DNA of 63,573 bases, from assembly GCA_934636245.1 (NCBI GenBank), contig CAKUAI010000021.1, forward strand, positions 1 to 63,573. Reading direction: 5' to 3'. Made by a program: the position numbers and the translations under genes. The DNA comes from an uncultured Coriobacteriales bacterium (GTDB taxonomy: Bacteria; Actinomycetota; Coriobacteriia; Coriobacteriales; UMGS124). Below the pieces are notes generated by a model. That model worked only from the letters and a program-made list of their open reading frames with translations. It searched no databases and was not told the origin of the DNA. Positions 9,281 to 18,019 of this stretch are shown piece after piece (positions within the stretch are counted from its first letter, which is position 1; each line of letters starts with the position of its first letter).

Positions 9281-11128
9281 ATGGCACAGGTTTCTCATCT
9301 TGACCGCAGGTCCTTTCTTCAGGGGGCAGGCGCTGCGGCCGGCGTTCTCGCTGCAAGCGCTATGACCTCGGCCGCCCTGGCCGACGAGGCTCAGGTCGGC
9401 AACGCTGCCGCTGCGCAGGCAGCCGCTGCAGCCAATCAGCAGATTGAGGACAACTCCGCTTGGATGGACCAGCTCACGTCGTGGCGCATCAAGCCCGAGG
9501 AACCTACGGAGTTCGCCAACACTTACGAGGCAGACGTTGTGGTCGTGGGCGCCGGTCTCGCCGGCATCAACGCTTCGCGCGCCGCTGCCGAGGCGGGTGC
9601 AAGCGTCATCACGCTTGAGGACGGCCAGACGTTTGAGGTCCACGGTTTTGGCGTCGCCTCGCTTAACCCCAAGATGGCCGAGGACCAGGGCCTGCACAAC
9701 GATCCTGTCGAGTATTTCCGCGAGTTCACGCGCCAGCACGGCATGCGTGTCAACGACGACCTCATCCGCACGTGGTGCGACGAGAGCGGCCCCGCTTTTG
9801 ACTGGTGGGAGGAGGTTCTGCCGCCTGCTTGCGACTACGACCCCAGCTCGGAGGACTACAAGACCTCGTATCGCTCGGTGCTTTACTGGCCCAGCGAGCC
9901 TGCCGAGAACTTTGAGGGCGAGCAGTTCAAGCATTTCTCCGGCGGTATCGACTTCTGCTACGAGAGCTTCCGGTACGCCGGCCAGTGCATTGTGGACAAG
10001 TGCCTCGAGCTTGGTGTGGACTTTCACTATGAGACCACCGCGTACATGCTGACGCAGGATGCCGATGGCGTGGTCACTGGTGTTATTGCCCAAGACAAGG
10101 ATGGCAACTACGAGAAGTATGTTGCTAAGAAGGGCGTCATCCTGTGCGCCGGCACGTACAGCCTCGCTCAGGACATGGTGAACGAGTTCCATGCCGACCA
10201 GGTGCTTCACGAGAACCGCAAGAGTGGCGACTTCATGTACATGAGCCTCATGCCTGGCACGGGCGCCGGCCAGCGCATGGCCATCTGGGCGGGCGCGGAG
10301 ATGGAGCCGTGGCAGCAGCGCACGAGCATCTCTATGTCTGACTTCCATGCCACGCCCGGCCTGTCCATCAACCAGCTGGGCAAGCGCTGGCACAATGAGG
10401 ACACCGAGATTTGGACGCGCGCGATCGAGCTTGAGAACCAGCCTGGACGTTTTGCCTGGGAGGTCTTTGACAGCAACTGGATGGACCTGCTGCCGTACAC
10501 GAGTCACGGCCACCTCGCTCTTGACCCGCTGAACGTCACGTTCTGGACTGTGCCGCCTGCAGGGTACTTCACTCGTCCTGACGGCACCCCCTCCGACGGC
10601 AAGATGCGCAAGGAAGAGATGATGGACGAGGACCTGCGTGCTGCTGTGGACGACCCCGAGGGCGTGAGGTTCGGCGGCTACGTCGAGTACCCGACTGGTG
10701 CCACCTACGCTGCGAGCACCCTTGAGGGCCTTGCTCAGATGATGTTCCCCGAAGACGAGGAGGCCCAGCAGAACTTCCTTGCCGAGGTGCAGGAGTACAA
10801 CGCGCTGTGCGACGCTGGCGCTGACACGCGTTACGGCAAGCGTGCCCAGCTCATGCGTAAAATCGACACGGCTCCCTTCTATTGCTCGGGTACGGGTCCT
10901 CGCGGCAACAGCTGGGTCGGCGAGGAAGGTGTCAGCGTCGATGGCAAGACGCTCGCGGTGCTGCGCGAGGGTACGGGCAAGCCGATCGGTCATCTCTGGG
11001 CGGCTGGCGCTTGCGTGGGCGGCCGTGCGGCGAACCAGTACGTCACGCCCATGAGCGGCATGAACCACGGCTTCTGCCTCACGCTGGGCAAGCTTGCTGG
11101 CGAGCACGCAGCGGCGGGCGTTGAGTAG
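9281..11128 (+). CDS. Tat-exported FAD-binding fumarate-reductase-type flavoprotein
   Basis: The 615-residue protein opens with a Tat signal (LDRRSFLQGAGAAAG, Arg 9-10), an Ala/Gln-rich linker at 40-55 and the dinucleotide motif VVGAGLAG at 88-95. A FAD_binding_2 domain fills the rest and ends with a GACVGGRAANQY block. The family motif GKRFxNE appears as GKRWHNED. There is no FMN_bind domain or heme motif. It is flanked by a divergent membrane LuxR gene (8887) and a co-directional LysR gene (11289), so two regulator types could act on it. A terminator at 11209 separates it from the LysR gene, which argues for the LuxR as its main regulator. Confidence 0.9.
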   Translation: MAQVSHLDRRSFLQGAGAAAGVLAASAMTSAALADEAQVGNAAAAQAAAAANQQIEDNSAWMDQLTSWRIKPEEPTEFANTYEADVVVVGAGLAGINASRAAAEAGASVITLEDGQTFEVHGFGVASLNPKMAEDQGLHNDPVEYFREFTRQHGMRVNDDLIRTWCDESGPAFDWWEEVLPPACDYDPSSEDYKTSYRSVLYWPSEPAENFEGEQFKHFSGGIDFCYESFRYAGQCIVDKCLELGVDFHYETTAYMLTQDADGVVTGVIAQDKDGNYEKYVAKKGVILCAGTYSLAQDMVNEFHADQVLHENRKSGDFMYMSLMPGTGAGQRMAIWAGAEMEPWQQRTSISMSDFHATPGLSINQLGKRWHNEDTEIWTRAIELENQPGRFAWEVFDSNWMDLLPYTSHGHLALDPLNVTFWTVPPAGYFTRPDGTPSDGKMRKEEMMDEDLRAAVDDPEGVRFGGYVEYPTGATYAASTLEGLAQMMFPEDEEAQQNFLAEVQEYNALCDAGADTRYGKRAQLMRKIDTAPFYCSGTGPRGNSWVGEEGVSVDGKTLAVLREGTGKPIGHLWAAGACVGGRAANQYVTPMSGMNHGFCLTLGKLAGEHAAAGVE

Positions 11129-11208
11129 ACAGAGCCTGGTGCTTGGCAGGATTGAGGCTCGCTGTTTTCTGCCGATGCATAATGTGAGAAGATAGCCACG
11201 TCGAATGA

Positions 11209-11237
11209 GGTCCGTCCCCCAATGGGGGCGGACCTTT
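11209..11237 (+). terminator. Intrinsic terminator after the flavoprotein gene
   Basis: GGTCCG-T-CCCCC pairs with GGGGG-CGGACC over an AAT loop, followed by TTT. It separates the flavoprotein gene from the LysR gene. Confidence 0.75.
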
Positions 11238-11288
11238 GCCGCATGGTTGGGCAAGGGGTCCAGCCTGCATGTTTAACGGGGGTGGCGA

Positions 11289-12293
11289 GTGGACATCCGT
11301 GCGCTTGAGGCGTTCTGTCGCACATGCGAGACAGGCTCGTTCAGTCGTGCCTGTGAAGACGTCTTTATCTCGCGCCAGGCATTGAGCCGAACCATTCAAA
11401 CGCTCGAGCGCGAGGTGGGGTCGCCGCTTTTTGTGCGTTGTACCGGCGGGGTGCAGCCCACCGAGCTCGCGCACATGATAGAACCCCATGCACGGCGCAT
11501 ACTCGATGAGTACGAGGCTATTAAGGCCGACATACGTCGCTATGAACAGGGGCTTACAGGCACTCTTACATTGGCGATTGAGCCGAATGCCGTTATGACC
11601 CTGCCTACGGGCGTGCTGGGGGCATATCGCAGCGCTCGCCCTGGCATATCCCTCAATTTAGTGACTTCTTCGGGCACGTCAGCGCTCGACAGCCTGGCAT
11701 CGGGAGAGGTTGACGGCGTTGTATCCATCCCCATGTGCGACGATTCGTTTGAGTATGCGAGAGTTTTGCGCGAGCCACTGTGTATTGTCATCCATGGTGA
11801 ACAGATGAATGGAGAACGTACGTCGACCGTGTCAGCTGGGCCAACTCTCGAGGCAGCATTAAGCCAGCTCAATGGCGCGGTGCTATGCGGTGTGGCTCGC
11901 GAGCATCCTATCGAGGCTCAGATATGCGACTATCTGGCGCGGCATGGCGTCTTTGTCACTATGTGTTATGACTACCCGAGCGCGATGCTTGCCCTTGAAG
12001 CCGCGCGGGCCGGTTTGGGCGGCTGCATCATGACTGCCGCTGCAGCGCGGGGCTTTGCGGCAGGGGACGGGTTGACGGTGGTACAGCTTGACGCGCCTGG
12101 CGCGGACGGTTCGAATCACCTTGAACCGCCCCAATGGGAAGTCGGTGTCACGTATCGGCGCGACTCTTCCAAGACTCCCATGATCGCCGATCTCGTGGCG
12201 TATCTGAGGGCGGCCTCGCACGCTGAGGGAGCGTGGTCGCGGCCTGATGTTGTCCGCGGTGTGCGGCAGGCTGCGCGGCGATGCGCCTTATGA
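11289..12293 (+). CDS. LysR-family transcriptional regulator
   Basis: The 334-residue protein has an N-terminal winged helix-turn-helix, DIRALEAFCRTCETGSFSRA followed by SRQALSRTIQTLEREVG. A periplasmic-binding-like effector domain follows from about residue 90 and includes LTLAIEPNAVMTLPTGVLG. The start codon is GTG at 11289, behind a G-rich ribosome site that overlaps GTGGCGAG. The C-terminus is about 30 residues longer than usual. It follows the flavoprotein gene on the same strand, separated by a terminator. LysR genes are usually divergent from their target, so this tandem layout leaves the target open. Confidence 0.88.
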   Translation: MDIRALEAFCRTCETGSFSRACEDVFISRQALSRTIQTLEREVGSPLFVRCTGGVQPTELAHMIEPHARRILDEYEAIKADIRRYEQGLTGTLTLAIEPNAVMTLPTGVLGAYRSARPGISLNLVTSSGTSALDSLASGEVDGVVSIPMCDDSFEYARVLREPLCIVIHGEQMNGERTSTVSAGPTLEAALSQLNGAVLCGVAREHPIEAQICDYLARHGVFVTMCYDYPSAMLALEAARAGLGGCIMTAAAARGFAAGDGLTVVQLDAPGADGSNHLEPPQWEVGVTYRRDSSKTPMIADLVAYLRAASHAEGAWSRPDVVRGVRQAARRCAL

Positions 12294-12362
12294 CCTGCGA
12301 AAATCAGCCGCATCCTTGCGTCGGCCATAGTTTCAGCGCCTTGCCGGGAATTTGAGGAGAGA

Positions 12363-12477
12363 CCGGTCAGAAACCCGTGCGTCCGCCGGAGTTTGAACTG
12401 CCTTGCCACGACCGGCTCAGATCTGGCACTCCTTGCATTCCGGCCAGAAGCCCGTGCGTCCGCCGGAGCCCGAACTG
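12363..12477. repeat. Direct repeat of a 38-bp unit
   Basis: Bases 12363-12400 and 12440-12477 share the core CCCGTGCGTCCGCCGGAG within a 38-bp unit that differs at only a few positions. The copies start 77 bp apart, in the noncoding gap between two convergent genes. The same GTGCGTCCGCCGG word resembles the minus strand of the terminator just downstream, so the repeats may come from duplicated terminator DNA. Confidence 0.65.
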
Positions 12478-12556
12478 TATCTCATCTCGTGGACAACGGA
12501 AGCAAAGTCCGAGAAATGGGAAACTTTTCATGTTTGGCGGCTTGCGGTGCAAGCAA

Positions 12557-12600
12557 AGCCCCGCGTGCCCGCCGGTTGAGTGGCGGACGCGCGGGGCTTG
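12557..12600 (-). terminator. Intrinsic terminator for the CobW gene, copy 2 of the repeated module
   Basis: The stem has AGCCCCGCG and CGCGGGGCT arms. On the minus strand it is followed by TTTGC. It shares sequence with the terminator at 4686, including the loop and the flank GTCGTGCTTG. Confidence 0.7.
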
Positions 12601-12639
12601 TTGGTTGTCGTGCTTGCTGGTCCAGGCCTGCTTGCCCGC

Positions 12640-13779
12640 CTACGCCTGCGGCTCCCAGTCGGTGAGGCAGGAGTCGAGGCTCGCTTCGATGGAGGCGCGG
12701 TTCATGTTGCGACCGATGAAGCAGAGCTTGGTCATGCGGTCGCCGCAGACGGGGTCCCAGTCGTCGAGCATCTTGGGGTTCTCCAGCAGGATCTGGGAGC
12801 GCTCCTCAGCCGGCGCGCTTGCAACGAAGTAGCCGTTGGGGGAGAGGCTCATCTGCTTACCTGCCTGCTCAAAGAGGTAGCACATGTCGGGGTTGATGGC
12901 AGCCCACAGCATGCCCTTCGTACGGATGATGCTGCTAGGCCAGGCGTGCGCCAGCTCGTTGAACTTGTCGGCGTCGAACGGCTTGCGGCGCTCGTACACG
13001 AACGTCTCGATGCCGTACTCGAGCACCTCGGGGTCGTCGTGTTCCTCGGGGTGCTCCATGGCGTCAATCCAGGCGGCCGAGTCGTAGGCGCGTTCGAAGT
13101 TGAAGCGCCCAGTGTTCATGATTTCGCTGAGCGGTACGTTGGACTGCGTGGCCTCCACGATCTTCGCGTCCTTCTGCAGGCTGCGCACGATGGCCTTGAG
13201 CTCGGCGATCTGCTCGGGCGTCACCTTGTCGCACTTGTTGAGCACGAGCGTGGTGCAAAACTCGATCTGCTGGATGAGCAGGCTCTCGATGTCGTCCTCG
13301 TCGATGTCGTCGGCCAGCAGGTCGCGCCCGCCGTGGAACTCGTCGTACATGCGCGCACAGTCCACCACGGCGATGATGTTGTCCAGGGCCAGCGGTGCAT
13401 GCCCGCCGTAGCGGCTCTCGTCGCAGAAGTTCGAGATGGTGTAGGCAATCGGGATAGGTTCGCAAATGCCCGACGCTTCGATGATGATGTAGTCGAAGTC
13501 GCCTGAGTCGGCAATTTGGCCGAGCTGGCGGGTGAGGTCGTCGGAAAGCGTGCAGCAGAGGCACCCGTTCGTCATGGGGATGAGGTCGCCGTCTACCTGG
13601 GTGAGCCCGCCCTTCTGGATGAGCGAGGCGTCCACGTTGACCTCGCCGATGTCGTTGACGATGACGGCGGCGCGGATGCCCTCTTCGTTTTGGAGGATGT
13701 GGTTGAGAAGCGTGGTCTTGCCGGCCCCGAGGTAGCCGGTGAGCAGGGCGATCTTCGTCTGCTTGCGGGTCTTGGTCAT
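12640..13779 (-). CDS. G3E-family GTPase / metal chaperone (CobW/YjiA type)
   Basis: The 379-residue protein carries the Walker A motif GYLGAGKT (15-22), the family metal-binding motif GCLCC (73-77), and a CobW C-terminal region near 270-375. These GTPases deliver Zn, Co or Ni to target proteins in the cytoplasm. I chose ATG 13779, behind AAGGGAG, over 13857, whose extra 26 residues look like untranslated leader. A TATAAT hexamer lies on the minus strand at 13844-13849. The gene is upstream of nothing in its own operon and lies just past the end of the siderophore transport genes on the same strand, so a link to metal uptake is plausible. Whether it handles Zn or another metal cannot be told here. 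Confidence 0.88.
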   Translation of the reverse strand: MTKTRKQTKIALLTGYLGAGKTTLLNHILQNEEGIRAAVIVNDIGEVNVDASLIQKGGLTQVDGDLIPMTNGCLCCTLSDDLTRQLGQIADSGDFDYIIIEASGICEPIPIAYTISNFCDESRYGGHAPLALDNIIAVVDCARMYDEFHGGRDLLADDIDEDDIESLLIQQIEFCTTLVLNKCDKVTPEQIAELKAIVRSLQKDAKIVEATQSNVPLSEIMNTGRFNFERAYDSAAWIDAMEHPEEHDDPEVLEYGIETFVYERRKPFDADKFNELAHAWPSSIIRTKGMLWAAINPDMCYLFEQAGKQMSLSPNGYFVASAPAEERSQILLENPKMLDDWDPVCGDRMTKLCFIGRNMNRASIEASLDSCLTDWEPQA

Positions 13780-13917
13780 GGTTGCGTGCTCCCTTGCGCT
13801 ATGCGTCGCGTGCCTGCGCGCGGCTTTGGTGTACAGACGGCGCATTATATCCCCCAAACGTGTGGAGGCGAGGTGTGCAAGGAACGGGAAAGGGGCCGAT
13901 TCGAGGGTGTTGTACCC

Positions 13918-14709
13918 CTAGCCTGCCCGTTGGGGGTAGCGGTATGCCACGGTGAGACCGCCGTCCCAGTCGTCGCCTGCAGGGCCTGCCGGTGTCACGC
14001 GGGCCTCGACGTCGTACACCTCGCGGATGCGCTCGGACGTCACGACGTCCTCCACCGGACCTGCGGCCACCACGGACCCTGCCTTCATGAGGCACACGCG
14101 GTCGACGAATCGGCTTGCCATGGCGAGGTCGTGCAGGGCGGCAAGGCAGCTTACGCCCAGGTCACGTGCGATGGCGAGTGTCTGCAGCTGGTGCTTGATG
14201 TCCAGGTGGTTCGTCGGCTCGTCCAAGATGAGGAACTCTGGCTTTTGCGCCAGCGCACGCGCCAAGATGACCCGCTGCTTCTCGCCACCCGACAGCGAAG
14301 CGAACGAGCGGTCGGAAAAGTGAGCCATGTCTACCATATCAAGCGATTGAGCGACAATCTCCTGATCGGAATCCGTCTCGCGTGCGAGCATGCCCATGTG
14401 GGGCGCGCGGCCCATGAGCACCACCTCGCGCACGGTGAAGTCGAAGGCAATGTCGTTGAACTGGCTTACCACGGCCACCCGGCGCGCGAACTCCTTTTGG
14501 GCAATCGTACGTTCATCTTGGCCATCCCACAGAATCTGGCCAGAGTATTTCCTGCTCAGACGATATATTGCTCGCAGTGTTGTGGACTTGCCGCAGCCGT
14601 TGGGGCCGAGCATGCCTACAAACTCGCCGTCGCCCACGGTGAGCGACACGTCGGAGACGATAGGCTTGCGGTGGATGGCCACTGAAAGGTCACGTACCTC
14701 GAGTTGCAT
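13918..14709 (-). CDS. ABC transporter ATPase, iron-siderophore/heme/cobalamin type (FecE-like)
   Basis: The 263-residue ATPase has Walker A GPNGCGKS at 35-42, the signature LSGGEKQR and Walker B LILDEPTNHLD, in the arrangement of FecE/BtuD/FhuC proteins. It ends 12 bp after the permease gene's stop and belongs to an operon of binding protein, permease and ATPase. It powers import of a metal chelate through the permease encoded by 14722-15783. The last 25 residues after the H-loop domain are Gly/Asp-rich and variable. Confidence 0.92.
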   Translation of the reverse strand: MQLEVRDLSVAIHRKPIVSDVSLTVGDGEFVGMLGPNGCGKSTTLRAIYRLSRKYSGQILWDGQDERTIAQKEFARRVAVVSQFNDIAFDFTVREVVLMGRAPHMGMLARETDSDQEIVAQSLDMVDMAHFSDRSFASLSGGEKQRVILARALAQKPEFLILDEPTNHLDIKHQLQTLAIARDLGVSCLAALHDLAMASRFVDRVCLMKAGSVVAAGPVEDVVTSERIREVYDVEARVTPAGPAGDDWDGGLTVAYRYPQRAG

Positions 14710-14721
14710 GACGGCTCCCCC

Positions 14722-15783
14722 TCAGTTGCCTTTGAAGCTGTAATTGCGCGCCACCATGATGTAGACGAAGAACGGGGCGCCGATGAGTGCGGTTAGGATG
14801 CCGATGGGCACCTCGGAGTTGACGATGAGCGTGCGTGCGGCCGCGTCGGCCCACAGCATGAAGACCGCGCCGATGAGCACGGCGGCCGGGATGAGGCGTC
14901 GGTGGTCCGAGCCCACAAGCGAGCGGGCGATGTGCGGAATCATGAGACCCACGAAGCCGATGGTGCCCACGGCGGACACCATGCACCCCACAAGCAGGGC
15001 GGATACGACCAGGTAGACCCAGCGTCGACGCGCCGTGTTCAAACCGAGCGTCGTGGCAGCCTCGTCTCCCATGAGCAAGATGTTAAGCGAACGAAACTGC
15101 GTGAGGAAGAACATCGTGCCAGCCAGCACCACGCCCAGCACGAGCCACACGTTGTCCCAGCCGGCTCGCGTGAGCGACCCCATCGTCCAGAACTTGAGGT
15201 CGAGCATGCCCTGTGCATCGGCCGCCACGGTGATGATGAAGTTGGACAAGGCTGTGAACAGGGCGTTCAGTATCATGCCGGACAAAACGAGCTTGCTCGT
15301 GGTCATCTTGCCGCCAGCCGAAGCGAGAAGGAGCACCGCCACGGTGGCCACAATCGAGCCCAAAAACGAGAAGAGCGAGACCGAGCCCACGCCGTCCATG
15401 AGGGCGATCGACCCCGCACCGCACATGATGGCGAGCGTTGCGCCGAAGCTGGCACCTGAGGAGATGCCCAGGATATAGGGTTCTGCCAGGGTGTTTTGCA
15501 CGCTTGCCTGCATGACGACGCCCGCCAGCGCAAGGCCGGCTCCCACGGCGGCGCCCAGCAGGATGCGCGGGAAGCGCAGGCGCCAGATGATGTTGTCGGT
15601 GGAGACGCCGATGTGGCCGTCATTCGGCAGAGGCGCTCCGAACAGGTGATTTGTCAGAATGGCGAGTGCGTCGGGGAGGGAGACGTCGATTGCCCCCAAG
15701 CATGATGTCGCGACCATGCTGGCGAGCAGCCCGCACACGAGCACACAGATGAATGCCCGGAACGGGCCGCTGCGCCTCAGCAT
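14722..15783 (-). CDS. FecCD-family permease of the iron-chelate ABC transporter
   Basis: The 353-residue membrane protein has the FecCD hallmarks: RFPRILLGAAVGAGLALAGV near the N-terminus, GISSGASFGA, and a C-terminal LPIG-like loop (SEVPIGILTALIGAPFF). About ten membrane spans are expected for the family. It starts 9 bp after the binding-protein stop and ends 12 bp before the ATPase, so the three are translated from one message. A homodimer of this protein would form the import channel. Confidence 0.92.
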   Translation of the reverse strand: MLRRSGPFRAFICVLVCGLLASMVATSCLGAIDVSLPDALAILTNHLFGAPLPNDGHIGVSTDNIIWRLRFPRILLGAAVGAGLALAGVVMQASVQNTLAEPYILGISSGASFGATLAIMCGAGSIALMDGVGSVSLFSFLGSIVATVAVLLLASAGGKMTTSKLVLSGMILNALFTALSNFIITVAADAQGMLDLKFWTMGSLTRAGWDNVWLVLGVVLAGTMFFLTQFRSLNILLMGDEAATTLGLNTARRRWVYLVVSALLVGCMVSAVGTIGFVGLMIPHIARSLVGSDHRRLIPAAVLIGAVFMLWADAAARTLIVNSEVPIGILTALIGAPFFVYIMVARNYSFKGN

Positions 15784-15792
15784 GGGTTCCCC

Positions 15793-16908
15793 TTAGGCCT
15801 GCGGGTACAGGACGTCGAGGATCTTCTCGGCCGAATCGAACACGCGCGGAGAGGCGTCCATGAACTCGGCGTAGGGAATCTCGACGATCTTCTTGTTGGC
15901 AACGGCGGGGACCTCCTGCACGGAGGGCTCGGCGTAGATGGTGTCGAGCACGAGCGGGTCGGTCTCGGCGTTGCGGTTGGCCGTGATGTAGAGGACAACG
16001 TCGGGGTTGAAGGCGACGAGGTTCTCGTAGGTGAGGCCCGAGGCGCTTTCGGTGGATGCCATGGTGGCGCCCATGGCCTCGATCATGTTGAACTGCAGGC
16101 TGGCGCCGGTCTTGCCACCGAAGGTGCCGAACGTGCCTTCCTTGAAGTTCGTCATGATGAGCACGCTCTGCGCGGCCTCGGCTGCGGCGGCTGCCTCAGC
16201 AACACGGGACTCAATGGCAGCAAGGCGATCTTGCAGGTCGTTTACCAGGTCGGATGCAGCTTCCTGGGCGTCGAAGACCTCGGCGACGTTCTTGATGTCG
16301 TCCACGATGCCCTGCAGCGTGGGGTTCATCTTTGCAGAGGTGGCAGGCTGGATGTAGACGTTGATGCCCATCTCGTTGTAGTCGGCGGCGCTCGTCTGGC
16401 CGTCCTTGTTGAACGTCATGGCGCGGCCCATGACCACCTCGGGGCCCACGCCCACGATCGTCTCGCGGGAGAGGGTCTTCTTGTCGCCGAGCTGGGGAAT
16501 CTGCGCGTAGGCGTCGGCCACGGTCTCGGGCATCGTCGCCTCGGGCGTCACGGTGCCCACAACGCGATCGGCGAGGCCGAGCAGGCACATGATCTCGGCC
16601 ATCGAGTCGGTCAGGGTGACGGCCGTGGTCGGGGCAGCCTCGAAGGTCTGCTCGAACTCGGTGCCGTCGCCGTCTACCAGGGCGAGGGTGAGGGGATAGG
16701 CGGTTGCGGCAGGCACGTAGGGCTCGGGAGAAGTTGCCTGCTCAGCGGTGGTGTCGGCGGGTGCTGCTGCCTCGGCGGAGGCGTCATTGCCCGGCTTCTC
16801 GGCATCGGCCCAGGCCGTGCGGGAGGCGACGCTAGCGAAAACGGGCAGGGCGAAGGCCAGGCCGGCGGCTGCGGCAAATTGGCGGCGGTTCATGCAAAGA
16901 CGATCCAT
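15793..16908 (-). CDS. Iron-chelate ABC transporter substrate-binding protein with a Tat signal
   Basis: The 371-residue protein has a Peripla_BP_2 (PF01497) fold: a typical GTVTPEATMPE segment, then VVMGRAMTF, and a helical linker near 235-270. The N-terminus is MNRRQFAAAAGLAF with Arg-Arg and a hydrophobic core ending near TAWADA, which is a Tat signal. No lipobox cysteine is present, although binding proteins of single-membrane bacteria are normally lipoproteins. Three in-frame ATGs exist (16914, 16908, 16893). I chose 16908 because AAAGGA lies at a usable distance. It is the first gene of the transport operon and is divergent from the AraC regulator. Confidence 0.88.
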   Translation of the reverse strand: MDRLCMNRRQFAAAAGLAFALPVFASVASRTAWADAEKPGNDASAEAAAPADTTAEQATSPEPYVPAATAYPLTLALVDGDGTEFEQTFEAAPTTAVTLTDSMAEIMCLLGLADRVVGTVTPEATMPETVADAYAQIPQLGDKKTLSRETIVGVGPEVVMGRAMTFNKDGQTSAADYNEMGINVYIQPATSAKMNPTLQGIVDDIKNVAEVFDAQEAASDLVNDLQDRLAAIESRVAEAAAAAEAAQSVLIMTNFKEGTFGTFGGKTGASLQFNMIEAMGATMASTESASGLTYENLVAFNPDVVLYITANRNAETDPLVLDTIYAEPSVQEVPAVANKKIVEIPYAEFMDASPRVFDSAEKILDVLYPQA

Positions 16909-17008
16909 GTACATCCATCCTTTCGTGGTGGCGGGCGCAGCCTGCGCGGGCATTCCGACGGAATCCCTCGAGCAGGTGCGTCTCAATGTGACAAAGGAAT
17001 CTTTATCT

Positions 17009-17022
17009 AACTTATGAAAGTT
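17009..17022. promoter_or_regulatory. Inverted repeat in the siderophore divergent promoter region
   Basis: AACTT-atga-AAGTT is a perfect 5-bp-arm inverted repeat. It lies in the AT-rich gap between the transporter operon (minus) and the AraC gene (plus), so it may be an iron-dependent or AraC operator. It does not match a full Fur box. Confidence 0.35.
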
Positions 17023-17115
17023 GAACATAGCATACTCTTTAATACATGGACAAATCAGACGACTACCATAAACTGAACTCATCAGCTACCATCACATGTT
17101 ATGGAAGGCTTACTC

Positions 17116-17955
17116 ATGAATGCACACCCATCGGCACTGGAGCTGCGGCGCGCCTACGCCCAGCGGCCCTTCAGCGTGTTTGCCGTCAGCCGCCAGGTCA
17201 AGCTTCCCGGTGAATGCGCGCGTTACTCAACCATTCACTCGGCGATGATCTTCCCCGTGCAAGGCCGAGCGCGATTTGCCCTGGGTGGGGAGTGTCTGGA
17301 GGGCCGCCGCGGTGTGGTCTTGCATGGCTGCCCGCACAAAGACCTGCTGTTCGAGGCTGTGGGCACCGAGCCGTTTGAGCACGTCAACGTGTACTACGAG
17401 GCCAATAGCGACGAGACGGGTGACCCGCAGCACTGGATGATGCGACCCTTTGACTTTGTGCCCGACAATTACGACGAGCTCATGGCGCGTGTCGAGGCCC
17501 TCGAGGCGCTCAATGCGGCCGCGACGCTCGACAGCCGCCTCAATCAGATCGTGGGTGCCACCAACCTTCTGCGCACGATGTTCGACCCCTCGCCCCGCAC
17601 GCGGGCCGACGAGCGCATGGCGCGGGCCCGTGCATACATCGAGACGCACTTTGCCGAGCCGCTTTGCCTGGACGACCTGGCTGCGCGCTATGGCATGGGG
17701 GCACAGCGCTTCTCGTATTGCTTTGCGCGTGTCCATCGCGTGCGTCCCATGAACCTGCTCATCTCGCTGCGCCTTGAGCAGGCCATGCGCCTGTTGCAGA
17801 CCGACATGCGCGTGAAAGACGTAGCCCATGCCGTTGGTTACGACGACCCCCTGTACTTCAGCCGCCTCTTCAAGCGGCATTACGGCTGTTCGCCGAGCGA
17901 GGCCCGCAGGGACCCCGAGCAGAGGGTAGCCGCAGGGCTGGGGGACGAAGGCTGA
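17116..17955 (+). CDS. AraC-family transcriptional regulator, likely of siderophore uptake
   Basis: The 279-residue protein has an N-terminal cupin-like ligand domain (about 20-165) and a C-terminal double helix-turn-helix (about 170-265) with IETHFAEPLCLDDLAARYGM and the second-motif VKDVAHAVGYDDPLYFSRLF. GGAAGG precedes the ATG at 17116 by seven bases; the ATG at 17101 has no such site. It is divergent from the transporter operon and co-directional with an esterase gene 64 bp downstream. AraC proteins of this layout (such as Bacillus Btr) sense ferric siderophore and activate its uptake genes; that role is inferred from position. Confidence 0.88.
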   Translation: MNAHPSALELRRAYAQRPFSVFAVSRQVKLPGECARYSTIHSAMIFPVQGRARFALGGECLEGRRGVVLHGCPHKDLLFEAVGTEPFEHVNVYYEANSDETGDPQHWMMRPFDFVPDNYDELMARVEALEALNAAATLDSRLNQIVGATNLLRTMFDPSPRTRADERMARARAYIETHFAEPLCLDDLAARYGMGAQRFSYCFARVHRVRPMNLLISLRLEQAMRLLQTDMRVKDVAHAVGYDDPLYFSRLFKRHYGCSPSEARRDPEQRVAAGLGDEG

Positions 17956-18019
17956 TGGGGGTGTACCTTGCCGCAGAAACGAGACTAATCGATAGACTTG
18001 AAAAGGAGAGCTGGTAGAT

